Below are positions 19,519-29,286 of a stretch of 64,000 nucleotides of DNA, piece by piece; within the stretch, counting starts at the first letter, position 1, and each line of letters opens with the position of its first letter. The notes beneath the pieces are model-generated. The model was not told where the DNA came from and ran no database searches. It saw only the letters and a program-made list of their open reading frames with translations. Origin of the DNA: Candidatus Ornithobacterium hominis (GTDB lineage: Bacteria > Bacteroidota > Bacteroidia > Flavobacteriales > Weeksellaceae); assembly GCF_951229915.1 (NCBI RefSeq), contig NZ_OX579588.1:186001-250000 (forward strand), written 5' to 3'. A program made the translations under genes and the position numbers.

Positions 19519-20865
19519 ATGAAAAATAAAGAAGAATTTTTGCTAAAGGCTTATGAATTAGGAATCATAAAATTTGGAAGCTTTACCTTGAAAAGTGGTA
19601 TAGAATCACCATTCTATGTAGATTTGAGGCCCTTGGCATCGAGTCCTGAACTTTTGAAAACCTTGTCTAATAATTTACTTCAATTAGTCGATGATAGAAG
19701 ACTAGAGCTGATTTGTGGAGTCCCTTACGCAGCTTTGCCAATGGCTACCGTAATGAGTTTAGAGAGTGGAATTCCATTAATTATTAAAAGAAAAGAAAAC
19801 AAAGGCTATGGAACAAAACGAATGCTGGAAGGAGTTTTCAAAAACGGGCAAAATTGTTTGTTGGTAGAAGACGTCATCACGAGCGGGAAAAGCTTGGTAG
19901 AAACCATAGATGAGGTAGAAAAAGAAGGGCTGAATGTGACTGATATCGTCGTGGTTTTAGACAGAGAGCAAGGGGGAATCGAACGATTGAAAGAAAAAGG
20001 CTATCGAGTTTTGACCCTGTTCACAATTAATGAGGTGATAGATATTTTACACAAATACCGCCGACTAGAAGCCAACGAAGTAGCTAAAATTAAAAACTTT
20101 TTGAGCGAACCGCCATCAGCCCCACTACGAAAAAGAAAAAAGCTAGAAGAAAAAGATATTCACCATCCTGTGGGTAAAAAGATGATAGACATTGCGTTAC
20201 GTAAAAAATCAAATTTGATTGCTTCTGCAGATGTTGTGAGTGCTCTGGAATTGAAAAAGTTAGCCGAATCCATTGGCGATAAAATCGTAGCTTTAAAGCT
20301 TCATACTGATATTATTTCGGATTTTAGTTGGACTTTGGTAGAAGATTTACGAAGTATCGCAAGAGAAAAAGATTTTCTTTTGTTTGAAGACAGAAAGTTT
20401 GCCGATATCGGGAATACGCAAGAGCTTCAGTTCAAGCAAGGGATTTATAAATTCGCAGATTGGGTAGATATGGTAACCGCTCACCCGATTGCTGGTGAAA
20501 AAAGTTTTTCCGTATTTGACCCAACTGGCGTTATTGCCATAGTAGAAATGTCTTCGGCTGGTACTTTGACAGATAATTACTATGTTTCCCAAGCCTTGAA
20601 TCTAGCTCAAAAATCTAATAACGTTTTTGCCGTAGTAGCTCAAAGACAAGTTCCAGATGACTTACTTTTATTAACTCCTGGCGTAAATTTAGAATCAAAG
20701 GGCGACAACAAAGGACAACAATACAATACGCCAGAAAAGGTTTTCAGCGATTACTTTACCGATTTCATAATTGTTGGAAGAGGAATTTATAAATCTAATA
20801 ACCCCACAGAAGCCGCAGAGGAATACAGAGAAAGAGGTTGGAAAGCTTATTTGGAAAGTTTATAA
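19519..20865 (+). CDS. Bifunctional UMP synthase (OPRT-OMP decarboxylase fusion)
   Basis: 448 aa. Residues ~1-185 are orotate phosphoribosyltransferase, with KENKGYGTKRMLEG and PRPP loop LLVEDVITSGKSLVETI (near 115-131). Residues ~210-448 are orotidine-5-phosphate decarboxylase: ALKLHTDIISDFSW, catalytic LLFEDRKFADIGNT (near 288-301), and phosphate-site IIVGRGIYKSNNPTEAAEEY. Domain order and the DRKFADIGNT/VGRGI signatures match animal and plant UMPS rather than typical bacterial PyrF (DxKFxDIPNT). Catalyses orotate to OMP to UMP. No stop or frameshift between domains. Paired divergently with class 1A pyrD. Confidence 0.95.
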   Translation: MKNKEEFLLKAYELGIIKFGSFTLKSGIESPFYVDLRPLASSPELLKTLSNNLLQLVDDRRLELICGVPYAALPMATVMSLESGIPLIIKRKENKGYGTKRMLEGVFKNGQNCLLVEDVITSGKSLVETIDEVEKEGLNVTDIVVVLDREQGGIERLKEKGYRVLTLFTINEVIDILHKYRRLEANEVAKIKNFLSEPPSAPLRKRKKLEEKDIHHPVGKKMIDIALRKKSNLIASADVVSALELKKLAESIGDKIVALKLHTDIISDFSWTLVEDLRSIAREKDFLLFEDRKFADIGNTQELQFKQGIYKFADWVDMVTAHPIAGEKSFSVFDPTGVIAIVEMSSAGTLTDNYYVSQALNLAQKSNNVFAVVAQRQVPDDLLLLTPGVNLESKGDNKGQQYNTPEKVFSDYFTDFIIVGRGIYKSNNPTEAAEEYRERGWKAYLESL

Positions 20866-20951
20866 CTAGCGATTTCGGAAACGTTTGATTTCACTTTCTG
20901 AGTAAAATTTTTTAAGCCTTAGAAAAATTTCAGAATAATTTTTTTTAAGGC

Positions 20952-22622
20952 TTAAATTTTCAGTAAAGCCCGCTGAATATCTTCATACGAAACCATTTCA
21001 TTCAAAAATTCAAAAATTGGTTTAAGTTTTATTTCATTATCTTTAAACTCAATTTTTTGTAGCGCTTTTTTGACTTGAATGATAATATCTTTATCAACAA
21101 CAATCGAAGAAAAATCAGTTTTTGGATAATTTTTTTTCACTTTATTCAAATGCCCGAAGATTGTCTCTAACGAATAGCCTCTTTCCTCAGCAATTTCCTC
21201 TAGCGATAGACCAGAATCTAGCATTTCTTTAGTAACGAGGTGAGTAGCCTTCTTTTTAGCTTTCTTTTTTTGCCGATTTTTTTTGATTTCTTTTTCATCC
21301 ACAGTCCCACCACATTTCAAGACAAAAATATGATGCTCTGAACTTAAATCATCCAATTCAAACTCGCTATCAACTTCGTCTGATAATTCTAAAAAACGTC
21401 GGTCAGCACGGAAGGCTAAATCATCTAATTGCATAGCCAAGTCATTCACACCCAGTAATGTAAGTTTATCAAAATCCTTCAGCCGAGAGAGCGCCACGTA
21501 GCCTTGCCCTTTCTCAAAGGTTTTTCTCAAATCTACACAAGCCTCATCTAGCGTCATACCTTGACTTTTGTGAATGGTAATAGCCCAAGCCAAGCGTAGC
21601 GGAATTTGCGTATAAGAAACCAAAGTTTTGCCCGTTTCATCTTCGATTTTCCATTCCTCGCTTCTAGCCTCTATCCAGTTGCCGTCTTTGGTTTCTACCA
21701 ACGGGAAACCCTCTTCGGTGAAATCTCTTACCACACCTAATGTGCCGTTAGAATAGAGCTTTTCAAAATTATTTTTCACAAACATCACCTCTGCACCTTC
21801 TTTCAAATAAATGATTTCTGGCGCCAAAACATTATTCTTTAAAGTTTCACCCAAAGTTTTATTCCCTTTCACCATAGCTTTAAACTTCTTAGCAGGAGCA
21901 TTGATTAAATTTAATTGAATTTCATTAATTTTATCAACATCAGCATTGTGAGTATACAATTGTGGAAAGCGATTCACATCGCTGTACATCGCTTCTTGAG
22001 CTTTTTCATTGACTAAGTTATAAGATTCCGCGCTCAAATTTCTTGAGCGAATTTCATTGAGCAACTGATTGAGGAAATTCTTACTTTGGCGGTATTGCTG
22101 AGTCAAATAGCAGACTTTGAGTTGGGCTTGCACCCAAGCATGGGACATGAAGCAAAATTTATGCTTGCTGGTTTCCCATTCGCTACCAATGGGCGGTAAC
22201 TGAAAAAAATCACCTGAAAAAACCACTTGAACTCCACCAAAAGGCAACGTATTCCCCTTGAAGAACTGCAAAACTTCATTCACCAAATCCAGCTGTTTGC
22301 GGTGCAACATACTGATTTCATCAATGATCAAGACCTTGACATCCTCCATTTTATCACGCATATATTTTTTCTGCTGTAGAAATATCAAATGTGCTAGAGA
22401 AAGATTATCTTTGATGCCGATTCCGCTCCAAGAGTGGATCGTCATCCCATTCAAATGAGTCGCAGCAATCCCAGTGCTAGCAGTCACTGCGGTGGGGACT
22501 TTTCGGTCTTTAAGGTACTGAATATACTGATTGAGCACATAGGTTTTCCCCGTTCCAGCAGAGCCAGTCAAGAATATATTTCGTCCGCTTTTCAGTAGTG
22601 CGAGCGCTTTTTCTTGTGTCAT
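20952..22622 (-). CDS. Pif1/RecD2-like superfamily 1 helicase with C-terminal HTH
   Basis: 556 aa. Helicase motif I GSAGTGKTYVL at residues 20-30, motif Ia TASTGIAATHLNGMTIHSW, motif II VLIIDEISMLH, motif III FSGDFFQLPPI, motif V/VI ITIHKSQGMTLDEACVDL and GYVALSRLKD. A Lys-rich segment (~455-470, KKNRQKKKAKKKA) links to a helix-turn-helix tail (DSGLSLEEIAEERGYSLETIFGHL). Probably 5'-3' DNA helicase for replication or G-quadruplex maintenance; exact role is not known. The stop lies in a repeat copy. 15 nt before hisS on the same strand, likely co-transcribed. Confidence 0.9.
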   Translation of the reverse strand: MTQEKALALLKSGRNIFLTGSAGTGKTYVLNQYIQYLKDRKVPTAVTASTGIAATHLNGMTIHSWSGIGIKDNLSLAHLIFLQQKKYMRDKMEDVKVLIIDEISMLHRKQLDLVNEVLQFFKGNTLPFGGVQVVFSGDFFQLPPIGSEWETSKHKFCFMSHAWVQAQLKVCYLTQQYRQSKNFLNQLLNEIRSRNLSAESYNLVNEKAQEAMYSDVNRFPQLYTHNADVDKINEIQLNLINAPAKKFKAMVKGNKTLGETLKNNVLAPEIIYLKEGAEVMFVKNNFEKLYSNGTLGVVRDFTEEGFPLVETKDGNWIEARSEEWKIEDETGKTLVSYTQIPLRLAWAITIHKSQGMTLDEACVDLRKTFEKGQGYVALSRLKDFDKLTLLGVNDLAMQLDDLAFRADRRFLELSDEVDSEFELDDLSSEHHIFVLKCGGTVDEKEIKKNRQKKKAKKKATHLVTKEMLDSGLSLEEIAEERGYSLETIFGHLNKVKKNYPKTDFSSIVVDKDIIIQVKKALQKIEFKDNEIKLKPIFEFLNEMVSYEDIQRALLKI

Positions 22623-22637
22623 TTTATCATTATTTTT

Positions 22638-24017
22638 TTAAGCCTTATAAAAATTTTCTTTCAATTCATTAAATTTAGAAAGCAAATTAGCTTGTTTGAT
22701 TTCGTACTGCTCTCCAGTTTTTAAATTTTTCACAGCCAAAGAGTCATTTTTAATCTCATCTTCACCCAACAAAGCCACGTGGCTGAAATTTCCTTTATCT
22801 CCGTAGCTAAACTGCTTTTTCATTTTCGCATCTTCAGGGTAAAGCTCCGCTTGAATCCCAGCTTGGCGTAATTTCTGAATATATTTTTGAGCTTCAGAGG
22901 CTTCATTTTCACCAAAGTGGATGAACAAAACTTTGAAATGTCTTGTTTCTTGCATAGGGAAAAGTCCAAGCTCCTCCATTACCAGATAAATGCGGTCTAA
23001 GCCAAAAGATATCCCGACACCTGGCATGTCTTTGAGTCCAAAAATCCCTGTTAAGTCATTGTATCTGCCGCCGCCGCCGATGGAACCCATTGTCACTTTT
23101 TTTGCTTTGACCTCAAAAATACAGCCAGTGTAGTAATCTAAACCACGCGCCAAAGTCAAGTTTAAAATAAGTTCTGATGAAAGAAATTGATGATTTTTTA
23201 GTTTATTTTGAATAAATTTCAAATCCTCAATGCCTTGCATACCAATTTCAGAAGGCTTTAGAAATTCTTCCAATTGGTTCAATTGCTCATCAAATGTACC
23301 TTGGATGTGGAATAGTGGTTTAAATTTTTCTATAGAATTTTCTTGAATTCCTTTCTCCTTCATTTCAGAAATCACAGCATCTTGCCCGATTTTGTCTAAT
23401 TTATCTAGCGCCACGGTGAAATCAATTAGCTGCTCTTGAATTTCAGCAATTTCAGCCAATCCTGCTAAGATTTTTCGGTGATTGATGTGAATTTCTGTAG
23501 GAATTTCTAAATCATGAAAAGCAAAATCATATAATTGAATCAGGTCTATTTCTTGCCACAGCGAGTCACTGCCCACAACGTCGGCATCGCACTGATGAAA
23601 TTCACGAAATCGCCCTTTCTGTGGGCGATCTGCTCGCCAAACGGGCTGAATCTGATAGCGTTTGAAGGGGAAAATCAATTCATTTTGATGCTGAACTACA
23701 AAGCGTGCAAAAGGCACGGTGAGGTCGTAGCGCAGCGCTTTATCTGATATTTGAGTGGCTAAACTTTGTGCTCCAGCACCCCAATCTTTAATCTTGCGAG
23801 TAAAATCTCCGCTTTTTAAAATTTTAAAGATTAATCGGTCGCCTTCTTCGCCGTATTTCCCCGTGAGTGTAGAAAGATTTTCAAACGAGGGAGTCTCAAT
23901 GGGTGAGAATCCAAAAAGTTCGAAATTCTTTTTTAACTTTTGAATGATAAAATTTCTCTTTTTCACCTCCTCGGGCAAAAAATCGCGAGTTCCTTTAGCT
24001 ATTGTAGGTTTTTGCAT
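22638..24017 (-). CDS. hisS: Histidyl-tRNA synthetase
   Basis: 459 aa class II synthetase charging tRNA-His. Motif 1 [14 protein letters not shown] at the N-terminus, motif 2 [26 protein letters not shown], the HisA/HisB signatures [15 protein letters not shown] and GGGGRYNDL, motif 3 [12 protein letters not shown], and an anticodon-binding domain from ~365. The C-terminal NFYKA and stop are encoded by the repeat at 22640; another copy at 23252 encodes LKPSEI. A TAAATTTG word ends 5 nt before the ATG. Confidence 0.97.
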   Translation of the reverse strand: MQKPTIAKGTRDFLPEEVKKRNFIIQKLKKNFELFGFSPIETPSFENLSTLTGKYGEEGDRLIFKILKSGDFTRKIKDWGAGAQSLATQISDKALRYDLTVPFARFVVQHQNELIFPFKRYQIQPVWRADRPQKGRFREFHQCDADVVGSDSLWQEIDLIQLYDFAFHDLEIPTEIHINHRKILAGLAEIAEIQEQLIDFTVALDKLDKIGQDAVISEMKEKGIQENSIEKFKPLFHIQGTFDEQLNQLEEFLKPSEIGMQGIEDLKFIQNKLKNHQFLSSELILNLTLARGLDYYTGCIFEVKAKKVTMGSIGGGGRYNDLTGIFGLKDMPGVGISFGLDRIYLVMEELGLFPMQETRHFKVLFIHFGENEASEAQKYIQKLRQAGIQAELYPEDAKMKKQFSYGDKGNFSHVALLGEDEIKNDSLAVKNLKTGEQYEIKQANLLSKFNELKENFYKA

Positions 24018-24022
24018 GGTTT

Positions 24023-24030
24023 CAAATTTA
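24023..24030 (-). promoter_or_regulatory. Putative -7 element of hisS, 5 nt before ATG
   Basis: Minus strand TAAATTTG with a 5-nt spacer to ATG, so a leaderless or near-leaderless transcript is expected. Confidence 0.4.
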
Positions 24031-24112
24031 CTAAAACTATCAAATGATTTAAAATGAAAAAAAATTAAGCCTTAGAATTTCTTTTAAATTTTGAAATTAG
24101 ATTCTTAGGAAA

Positions 24113-24150
24113 AACAAAAATCTGCAATTTTTTGATTACAGATTTTTGTT
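24113..24150 (-). terminator. Terminator of yebC
   Basis: 12-bp perfect stem AACAAAAATCTG/CAGATTTTTGTT with a 14-nt loop, 26 nt beyond the yebC stop. The minus-strand 3' side continues into T-rich sequence. Confidence 0.8.
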
Positions 24151-24175
24151 GAAAATTTTTTAAGCCTTAGAAAAT

Positions 24176-24922
24176 TTATTCTTCTAATTGACTTTCTATT
24201 TCTTCAGAAATATCCATCGTATGGTATACGTTTTGCACGTCTTCATCTTGCTCAAAACGGTCTATAATGTCCAGAATTTCTTTGGTTTCTTCTAGATTTA
24301 AATTTTTGGTAATATTAGGAATACGTTTTAACTCTGCATTTTTTACCGAGATTTTCATTTCATCAAGTTTTTGAGAAACTGCGCCAAAACTTTCAAATTC
24401 AGAAGTGATGTAGACAAAGTCTTCATCGATTTCAAAATCCTCTGCTCCGTAATCAATTAATTCCAATTCTAAATTTTCTATATCAGTTTTCAGCTGTGAT
24501 TTCTCGATGGTGAAAACACCCTTTCGGTCAAACATAAAAGTTAGTTCGCCGTTTTTGCCGAGATTTCCACCGACTTTGTTAAAGATAGCACGTACGTTGG
24601 CTACGGTTCTATTGTTATTGTTGGTTGTACATTCCACAAAGATTCCAATGCCGTGAGGGGCATAGCCCTCAAAGGTAATCTCATCATAAACTTCAGCATC
24701 TGCGCCAGAAGCTTTTTTGATGGCACGTTCCACATTGTCTTTGGGCATATTGACTCCTTTAGCATTATCAATAGCACGGCGCAGGGCGTGGTTGGTATCT
24801 GGGTCTGGGCCGCCCTCTTTCACAGCCATGGTGATTTCTTTCCCAATCCGATTGAATTGTTTCGCCATTTTATCCCAACGGGCAAATTTGGCTGCTTTAC
24901 GATATTCGAATGCTCTTCCCAT
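24176..24922 (-). CDS. YebC/PmpR family translation/transcription factor
   Basis: 248 aa, standard for the YebC family. N-terminal GRAFEYRKAAKFARWDKMAKQF and the conserved EGGPDPDTNHALRRAIDNAK are followed by VERAIKKASG, a GYAPHGIGIFVECTTNNNNRT core, and an acidic C-terminus. Family members were first called transcription regulators; recent work links them to relieving ribosome stalling at proline-rich sequence. Likely monocistronic, with repeats and a hairpin on its 3' side. Confidence 0.93.
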   Translation of the reverse strand: MGRAFEYRKAAKFARWDKMAKQFNRIGKEITMAVKEGGPDPDTNHALRRAIDNAKGVNMPKDNVERAIKKASGADAEVYDEITFEGYAPHGIGIFVECTTNNNNRTVANVRAIFNKVGGNLGKNGELTFMFDRKGVFTIEKSQLKTDIENLELELIDYGAEDFEIDEDFVYITSEFESFGAVSQKLDEMKISVKNAELKRIPNITKNLNLEETKEILDIIDRFEQDEDVQNVYHTMDISEEIESQLEE

Positions 24923-25002
24923 TTTTTTTATTTTTTTAAGGCTTAGGACTGATTTAAGTATTTTTTTATTTTATTTAAAATTTTAATAGGCTTTTAAAAA
25001 AA

Positions 25003-26670
25003 TTATTTCTTTTTAGCCCAATTATCTCTCAATGCTACGGTACGATTAAAAATCATTTGATTTGGCTGGCTATCTTTATCTGCAACGAAGTAGCCTAAAC
25101 GCTGAAACTGAAAGCGGTCGCCAGGCTTGGCTTCTGCTAATGAAGGTTCTCCAAAACCTTGAACAACTTCTAGTGAATTGGGGTTGATAAAGTTTAAAAA
25201 GTCAATATCTTTGTTGCCATCAGGTGCTTCTTCGGTGAAAAGTCGATCGTATAAGTTTACGGTAATGGGGATGTTTTCGTGAGCTGAAACCCAATGTAAG
25301 GTGCCTTTGACACGTCTTTGGCTGGCTTCCGTTCCGCTACCACTTTTGCTTTCTTCGTCGTATTTGGCATAGATGCATGTGATTTTTCCGTTTTCATCTT
25401 TCTCTACTCGGGTGGCTTCTATGATGTAAGCACCTTTTAGCCTGACTTCTTTGCCGATGCTTAGGCGGAAGAATTTTTTGGGAGCATCTTCCATGAAGTC
25501 TTCTCGCTCGATGTAAAGTTCTCGGGTAAAAGGGATTTCCCTTTCTCCAGAATTTTCATCCTCAGGGTTGTTTTCTACTTGTAGATATTCGGTTTTATTT
25601 TCTGGGTAATTTTCGATAATTAATTTTACGGGATCTAGTACGGCAAAAACACGTGGTGCGATGGCATTAAGGTGGTCTCGAATGGCGTATTCTAATAAAG
25701 AAATATCAATCACATTATCACGTTTAGAAATGCCTGCTTTTTCCCAAAAAGTTTTGATGGATTCTGGTGTGTAGCCGCGTCTTCTCAAGCCTGAAATGGT
25801 TGCGAGACGGGGGTCATCCCAGCCATTGACAATGTTTTCATCAATTAAACGTTTCAATTTTCTTTTGCTGGTAATCATGTAACTTACATTGCCTCGAGCG
25901 AATTCTCTTTGTTTTGGCGTTAAATCTGATTCTTCGCTTACTTGCTCTAGGTACCAGTTATATAAAGGGCGGTGATTCTCAAACTCAATGGAACATAAAG
26001 AATGTGAAATTCCTTCGATGAAGTCGCTTTCGCCGTGCGCCCAATCATACATGGGGTAAATTTTCCAGGCATTACCAGTGCGGTGATGTGGCTTATTGAG
26101 CATGCGATACATCACAGGGTCACGCATGTTCATATTAGGAGAAGCCATGTCTATCTTAGCTCGGAGGACTCTTTTGACATCGGAAGTGTCATTTTTCATT
26201 TCTTCAAACAAACGAAGATTTTCTTCTACCGAGCGTTCACGGTAAGGGCTGTTTATACCTTGTTCAAAAGGTGTTTTTCTTTGTTCCACAATGGTTTCTG
26301 AATCTTGATCATCTACATAAGCTTTGCCTTCTTTGATGAGCTGAATAGCCCAGTCATAAAGTTGCTGAAAGTAATCTGAAGTGTAACATTCATTGCTCCA
26401 TTGAAATCCTAGCCATTGAATATCTTCTTTGATGGCATTGACGAATTCTTCCTCTTCGGCTTCAGGATTGGTGTCATCAAAACGGAGATTGACTGGGGCT
26501 TTATATTTTTCACCCAAACCGAAATTTAAACAAATGGCTTTGGCGTGCCCGATGTGCAAATATCCGTTGGGCTCAGGGGGGAAACGAAATTTTAATTTAT
26601 TTGGATTCATTCCCTTTTGCAGGTCGGCATTGATGATTTGTTCAATAAAGTTATTGGATTCGAGTTCCAT
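25003..26670 (-). CDS. glnS: Glutaminyl-tRNA synthetase
   Basis: 555 aa class I synthetase charging tRNA-Gln directly. HIGH motif PPEPNGYLHIGHAKAIC (near residues 31-47), acceptor-binding WDDPRLATISGLRRRGYTPE, and KMSKS-like MITSKRKLKRLI. The C-terminal anticodon-binding beta-barrels are complete (RLKGAYIIEATRVE, GDRFQFQRLGYFVADKD). Its presence implies Gln-tRNA is made directly rather than through GatCAB. A TAACTTTG promoter lies 27 nt upstream, divergent from the cco operon. Confidence 0.97.
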   Translation of the reverse strand: MELESNNFIEQIINADLQKGMNPNKLKFRFPPEPNGYLHIGHAKAICLNFGLGEKYKAPVNLRFDDTNPEAEEEEFVNAIKEDIQWLGFQWSNECYTSDYFQQLYDWAIQLIKEGKAYVDDQDSETIVEQRKTPFEQGINSPYRERSVEENLRLFEEMKNDTSDVKRVLRAKIDMASPNMNMRDPVMYRMLNKPHHRTGNAWKIYPMYDWAHGESDFIEGISHSLCSIEFENHRPLYNWYLEQVSEESDLTPKQREFARGNVSYMITSKRKLKRLIDENIVNGWDDPRLATISGLRRRGYTPESIKTFWEKAGISKRDNVIDISLLEYAIRDHLNAIAPRVFAVLDPVKLIIENYPENKTEYLQVENNPEDENSGEREIPFTRELYIEREDFMEDAPKKFFRLSIGKEVRLKGAYIIEATRVEKDENGKITCIYAKYDEESKSGSGTEASQRRVKGTLHWVSAHENIPITVNLYDRLFTEEAPDGNKDIDFLNFINPNSLEVVQGFGEPSLAEAKPGDRFQFQRLGYFVADKDSQPNQMIFNRTVALRDNWAKKK

Positions 26671-26697
26671 TTGAGTTGTCTTACTTGTTTAGAATGC

Positions 26698-26705
26698 CAA
26701 AGTTA
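26698..26705 (-). promoter_or_regulatory. Putative -7 element of glnS
   Basis: Minus strand TAACTTTG, 27 nt before the glnS ATG. Confidence 0.5.
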
Positions 26706-26739
26706 AATAAAAACGAACATAATTGAAATTATTGTCAAG

Positions 26740-26760
26740 AATAGCTGTTAATTATTTAAA
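26740..26760. repeat. Copy of hairpin-arm sequence upstream of cco
   Basis: Positions 26740-26756 share 17 nt with the arm of the 13548-13600 hairpin. Immediately beside is the palindrome AATTATTTAAATAATT. It lies between divergent glnS and ccoS and could be an operator; no regulator is identified. Confidence 0.45.
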
Positions 26761-26830
26761 TAATTTCTAAATTAGCCTTTGTGAAAAATTAATTAACAAA
26801 AGTCATAAGTAAAAAAGAATTCATATTTTA

Positions 26831-26838
26831 TACTTTTG
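26831..26838 (+). promoter_or_regulatory. Putative -7 element of the cco operon
   Basis: TACTTTTG, 16 nt before the ccoS ATG. Confidence 0.5.
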
Positions 26839-26854
26839 TGCTGAAGTAGATACT

Positions 26855-27010
26855 ATGGGGATAATATTTTTAATGATATTAGCAAGCGTTTCTCTCGCAT
26901 TGATTTTTTTAGTCATGTTTATTATTTTTGCGAAAAAAGGTCAGTTTGATGAGGGTGAGTCCCCTGCAATCAGAATATTAAAAGACGATAACACTAAAGA
27001 AGACGAATAA
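26855..27010 (+). CDS. ccoS: cbb3 oxidase maturation protein CcoS
   Basis: 51 aa: one transmembrane helix (residues ~3-26) followed by AKKGQFDEGESPAIRIL, the family's usual Asp/Glu tail. CcoS is needed to load heme b and copper into CcoN. The stop overlaps the ccoN ATG by one base (TAATG). In related bacteria ccoI, the copper P-type ATPase, stands just before ccoS; here glnS is divergent instead, so ccoI is missing from the cluster. Confidence 0.88.
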   Translation: MGIIFLMILASVSLALIFLVMFIIFAKKGQFDEGESPAIRILKDDNTKEDE

Positions 27011-29286
27011 TGCAAATGCAAACTTTTTATTACGACAATAAAGTTGTAAAGTATTTTTTATACGCGACTATTTTTTGGGGCGTATTAGCTTTTTTATTAG
27101 GTTTAACGGTAGCAGTGCTTCTGTTTTTTCCTACTTTGCCAGAATATTTGTTTGGAACCGATGATGGTGGTGTAAGCTTTACTATTTTTGGGACTACGAT
27201 TCAGGATTTATCCAACACACAAGGAGTAATGGGATTTGGAAGATTGAGGATGCTACACACCTCGGCAGCTATTTTTGCTTTTGTGGGGAATGGATTTTTT
27301 GCTGGCGCTTATTACTCGATGCAAAGGTTGCTGAAGACTCGCATGGGTAGTGATGTCCTAAGCTGGGTGAACTTCTGGGGATGGCAGGCAGGTTTGATAC
27401 TTGTGGTTATTAGTTTCTTTTTAGGTTATAATACATCAAAGGAATATGCAGAGCACGAATGGCCTATAGATATTGCCATTGCTGTTATTTGGATTGTTTT
27501 TGGTATAAATATGTTCATTACTATTGCGAAAAGACGTGTGAGACATATGTATGTGGCCATTTGGTTTTATATAGCAACTTGGGTGGGTGTGGCAATGCTT
27601 CACATTGTTAATAATATAGAGATTCCTGTGACTTGGAATGTTCTTCAGCCGAAGAGTTATTCTATTTTTGCTGGCGTTCAAGATGCACTTGTGCAGTGGT
27701 GGTATGGGCACAATGCTGTAGCTCTTTTTTTGACTACACCAATATTAGGTTTAATGTATTACTTTTTGCCTAAAGCAGCAAATAGACCAGTTTTCTCTTA
27801 TAAATTATCAATTATACACTTTTGGTCTTTGATTTTTGTTTATTTATGGGCAGGTCCTCACCACTTGATTTATACCTCTTTACCAGGCTGGGCACAAGCG
27901 GTAGGGACTGGCTTTTCAGTAATGTTGATTGCTCCATCTTGGGGTGGTATGTTAAATGGTTTGTTAACGTTAAGAGGAGCGTGGGATAAAGTAAGAGAAG
28001 ATCCTATCTTAAAGTTTTTTGTAGTAGCAGTGACATGCTATGGGATGGCAACTTTTGAAGGACCGATGTTGGCAACAAAAACTTTAAATAAAATTGGTCA
28101 CTTCACTGATTGGGTTATTGCTCACGTACACGTAGGTACTTTGGGGTGGAATGGATTTATGGCTTTTGGTATGATTTATTACATTATACCAAGAATATTT
28201 AATACAAAATTAGCGTCAAGAAGTCTAGCGAATACCCACTTTTGGTTAGGAACACTAGGTATCATTATGTATGTGATCCCGATGTATATAGCAGGGTGGA
28301 CGCAGGCCTTGATGTGGAAGCAATTTAACCCTTCTGGGACTTTAGTTTACTCTAATTTCTTGCAGACAGTAACAGAAATCTTCCCTTATTATATAATGCG
28401 TGCAATTGGAGGAACATTATATTTATTAGGCTCTGTTCTTATGGTTGTGAACGTAATTAAAACAGTGAAAAGCGGTTCATTCATTAAAAATGAGAAAGCA
28501 GAGGCACCCGCATTGGTGAAGAAGCCTTCAACAAGAGAAAAAACAGAAAAAGTTCACCCTTGGTTAGAGAGATCTCCATTATTATTTACTTTACTTTCAT
28601 TATTAGCTCTAGCTATAGGTGGTTTGGTAGAAATTGTACCGACCATGGTTGTGAAATCTAATATACCGACGATATCAAGTGTGAAGCCTTACACTCCGCT
28701 AGAAATGGAAGGTAGAGATCTTTACATCAGAGAAGGTTGCAATGCTTGTCATACTCAAATGATCCGTCCGTTTAGAGACGAAGTAAAAAGATACGGAGAA
28801 TATTCTAAACCAGGAGAGTTTGTTTATGACCACCCATTCTTGTGGGGGTCCAAGAGAACAGGTCCGGATTTAGCAAGAGAAGGCGCTAAAAGAACAGATT
28901 CTTGGCATTACAAGCACCTTTGGAATCCAAGGCAAACGTCAGAAGGTTCCATTATGCCTCGCTATCCTTGGTTAATAGAAAATGAATTAGATAGAAGCTT
29001 AACTGTTCAAAAGATGAATGCACTAGCTACAATCGGTGTACCTTATACAGAAGAAGAAAGAACTCAAGAAGCTGTATTTAAAGATATGGATGAACAAGCT
29101 TTAGCCATTGAGAAGAGAGTTTTTGATGAATCTCCAGACTTGGCCGCTCTATTCGAAAAAGAGAGAAAAGAAAAAGGAGAAGCGTTTGTTCCTTTAAGAA
29201 GTAGAGAAATCACAGCAATTACGGCGTATTTACAACGATTAGGAATCGATATTAGTTTGGAAGAAACTGAAACAGTAAGTAATTAA
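27010..29286 (+). CDS. ccoNO: cbb3 cytochrome oxidase subunits I and II, fused
   Basis: 758 aa fusion. Residues ~1-490 are CcoN, the 12-helix heme-copper catalytic subunit, with heme/copper His in RMLHTSAAIF, WWYGHNAVALFLT, AGPHHLIYTSLP and DWVIAHVHVGTLGWNGF. A charged linker (~495-520) leads to CcoO with one anchor helix (~525-550) and heme c motif CNACH at 577-581 (REGCNACHTQMIRPF). The fusion is typical of Bacteroidetes. High-affinity oxygen reduction in the inner membrane for low-oxygen respiration. Confidence 0.97.
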   Translation: MQMQTFYYDNKVVKYFLYATIFWGVLAFLLGLTVAVLLFFPTLPEYLFGTDDGGVSFTIFGTTIQDLSNTQGVMGFGRLRMLHTSAAIFAFVGNGFFAGAYYSMQRLLKTRMGSDVLSWVNFWGWQAGLILVVISFFLGYNTSKEYAEHEWPIDIAIAVIWIVFGINMFITIAKRRVRHMYVAIWFYIATWVGVAMLHIVNNIEIPVTWNVLQPKSYSIFAGVQDALVQWWYGHNAVALFLTTPILGLMYYFLPKAANRPVFSYKLSIIHFWSLIFVYLWAGPHHLIYTSLPGWAQAVGTGFSVMLIAPSWGGMLNGLLTLRGAWDKVREDPILKFFVVAVTCYGMATFEGPMLATKTLNKIGHFTDWVIAHVHVGTLGWNGFMAFGMIYYIIPRIFNTKLASRSLANTHFWLGTLGIIMYVIPMYIAGWTQALMWKQFNPSGTLVYSNFLQTVTEIFPYYIMRAIGGTLYLLGSVLMVVNVIKTVKSGSFIKNEKAEAPALVKKPSTREKTEKVHPWLERSPLLFTLLSLLALAIGGLVEIVPTMVVKSNIPTISSVKPYTPLEMEGRDLYIREGCNACHTQMIRPFRDEVKRYGEYSKPGEFVYDHPFLWGSKRTGPDLAREGAKRTDSWHYKHLWNPRQTSEGSIMPRYPWLIENELDRSLTVQKMNALATIGVPYTEEERTQEAVFKDMDEQALAIEKRVFDESPDLAALFEKERKEKGEAFVPLRSREITAITAYLQRLGIDISLEETETVSN

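Noticed and set aside
26724..26745. FNR-like site upstream of the cco operon (TTGA...TCAA)
   Set aside because: The half-sites are spaced 8 nt apart, not the 6 nt of TTGA-N6-TCAA, and such AT-rich words are common here.
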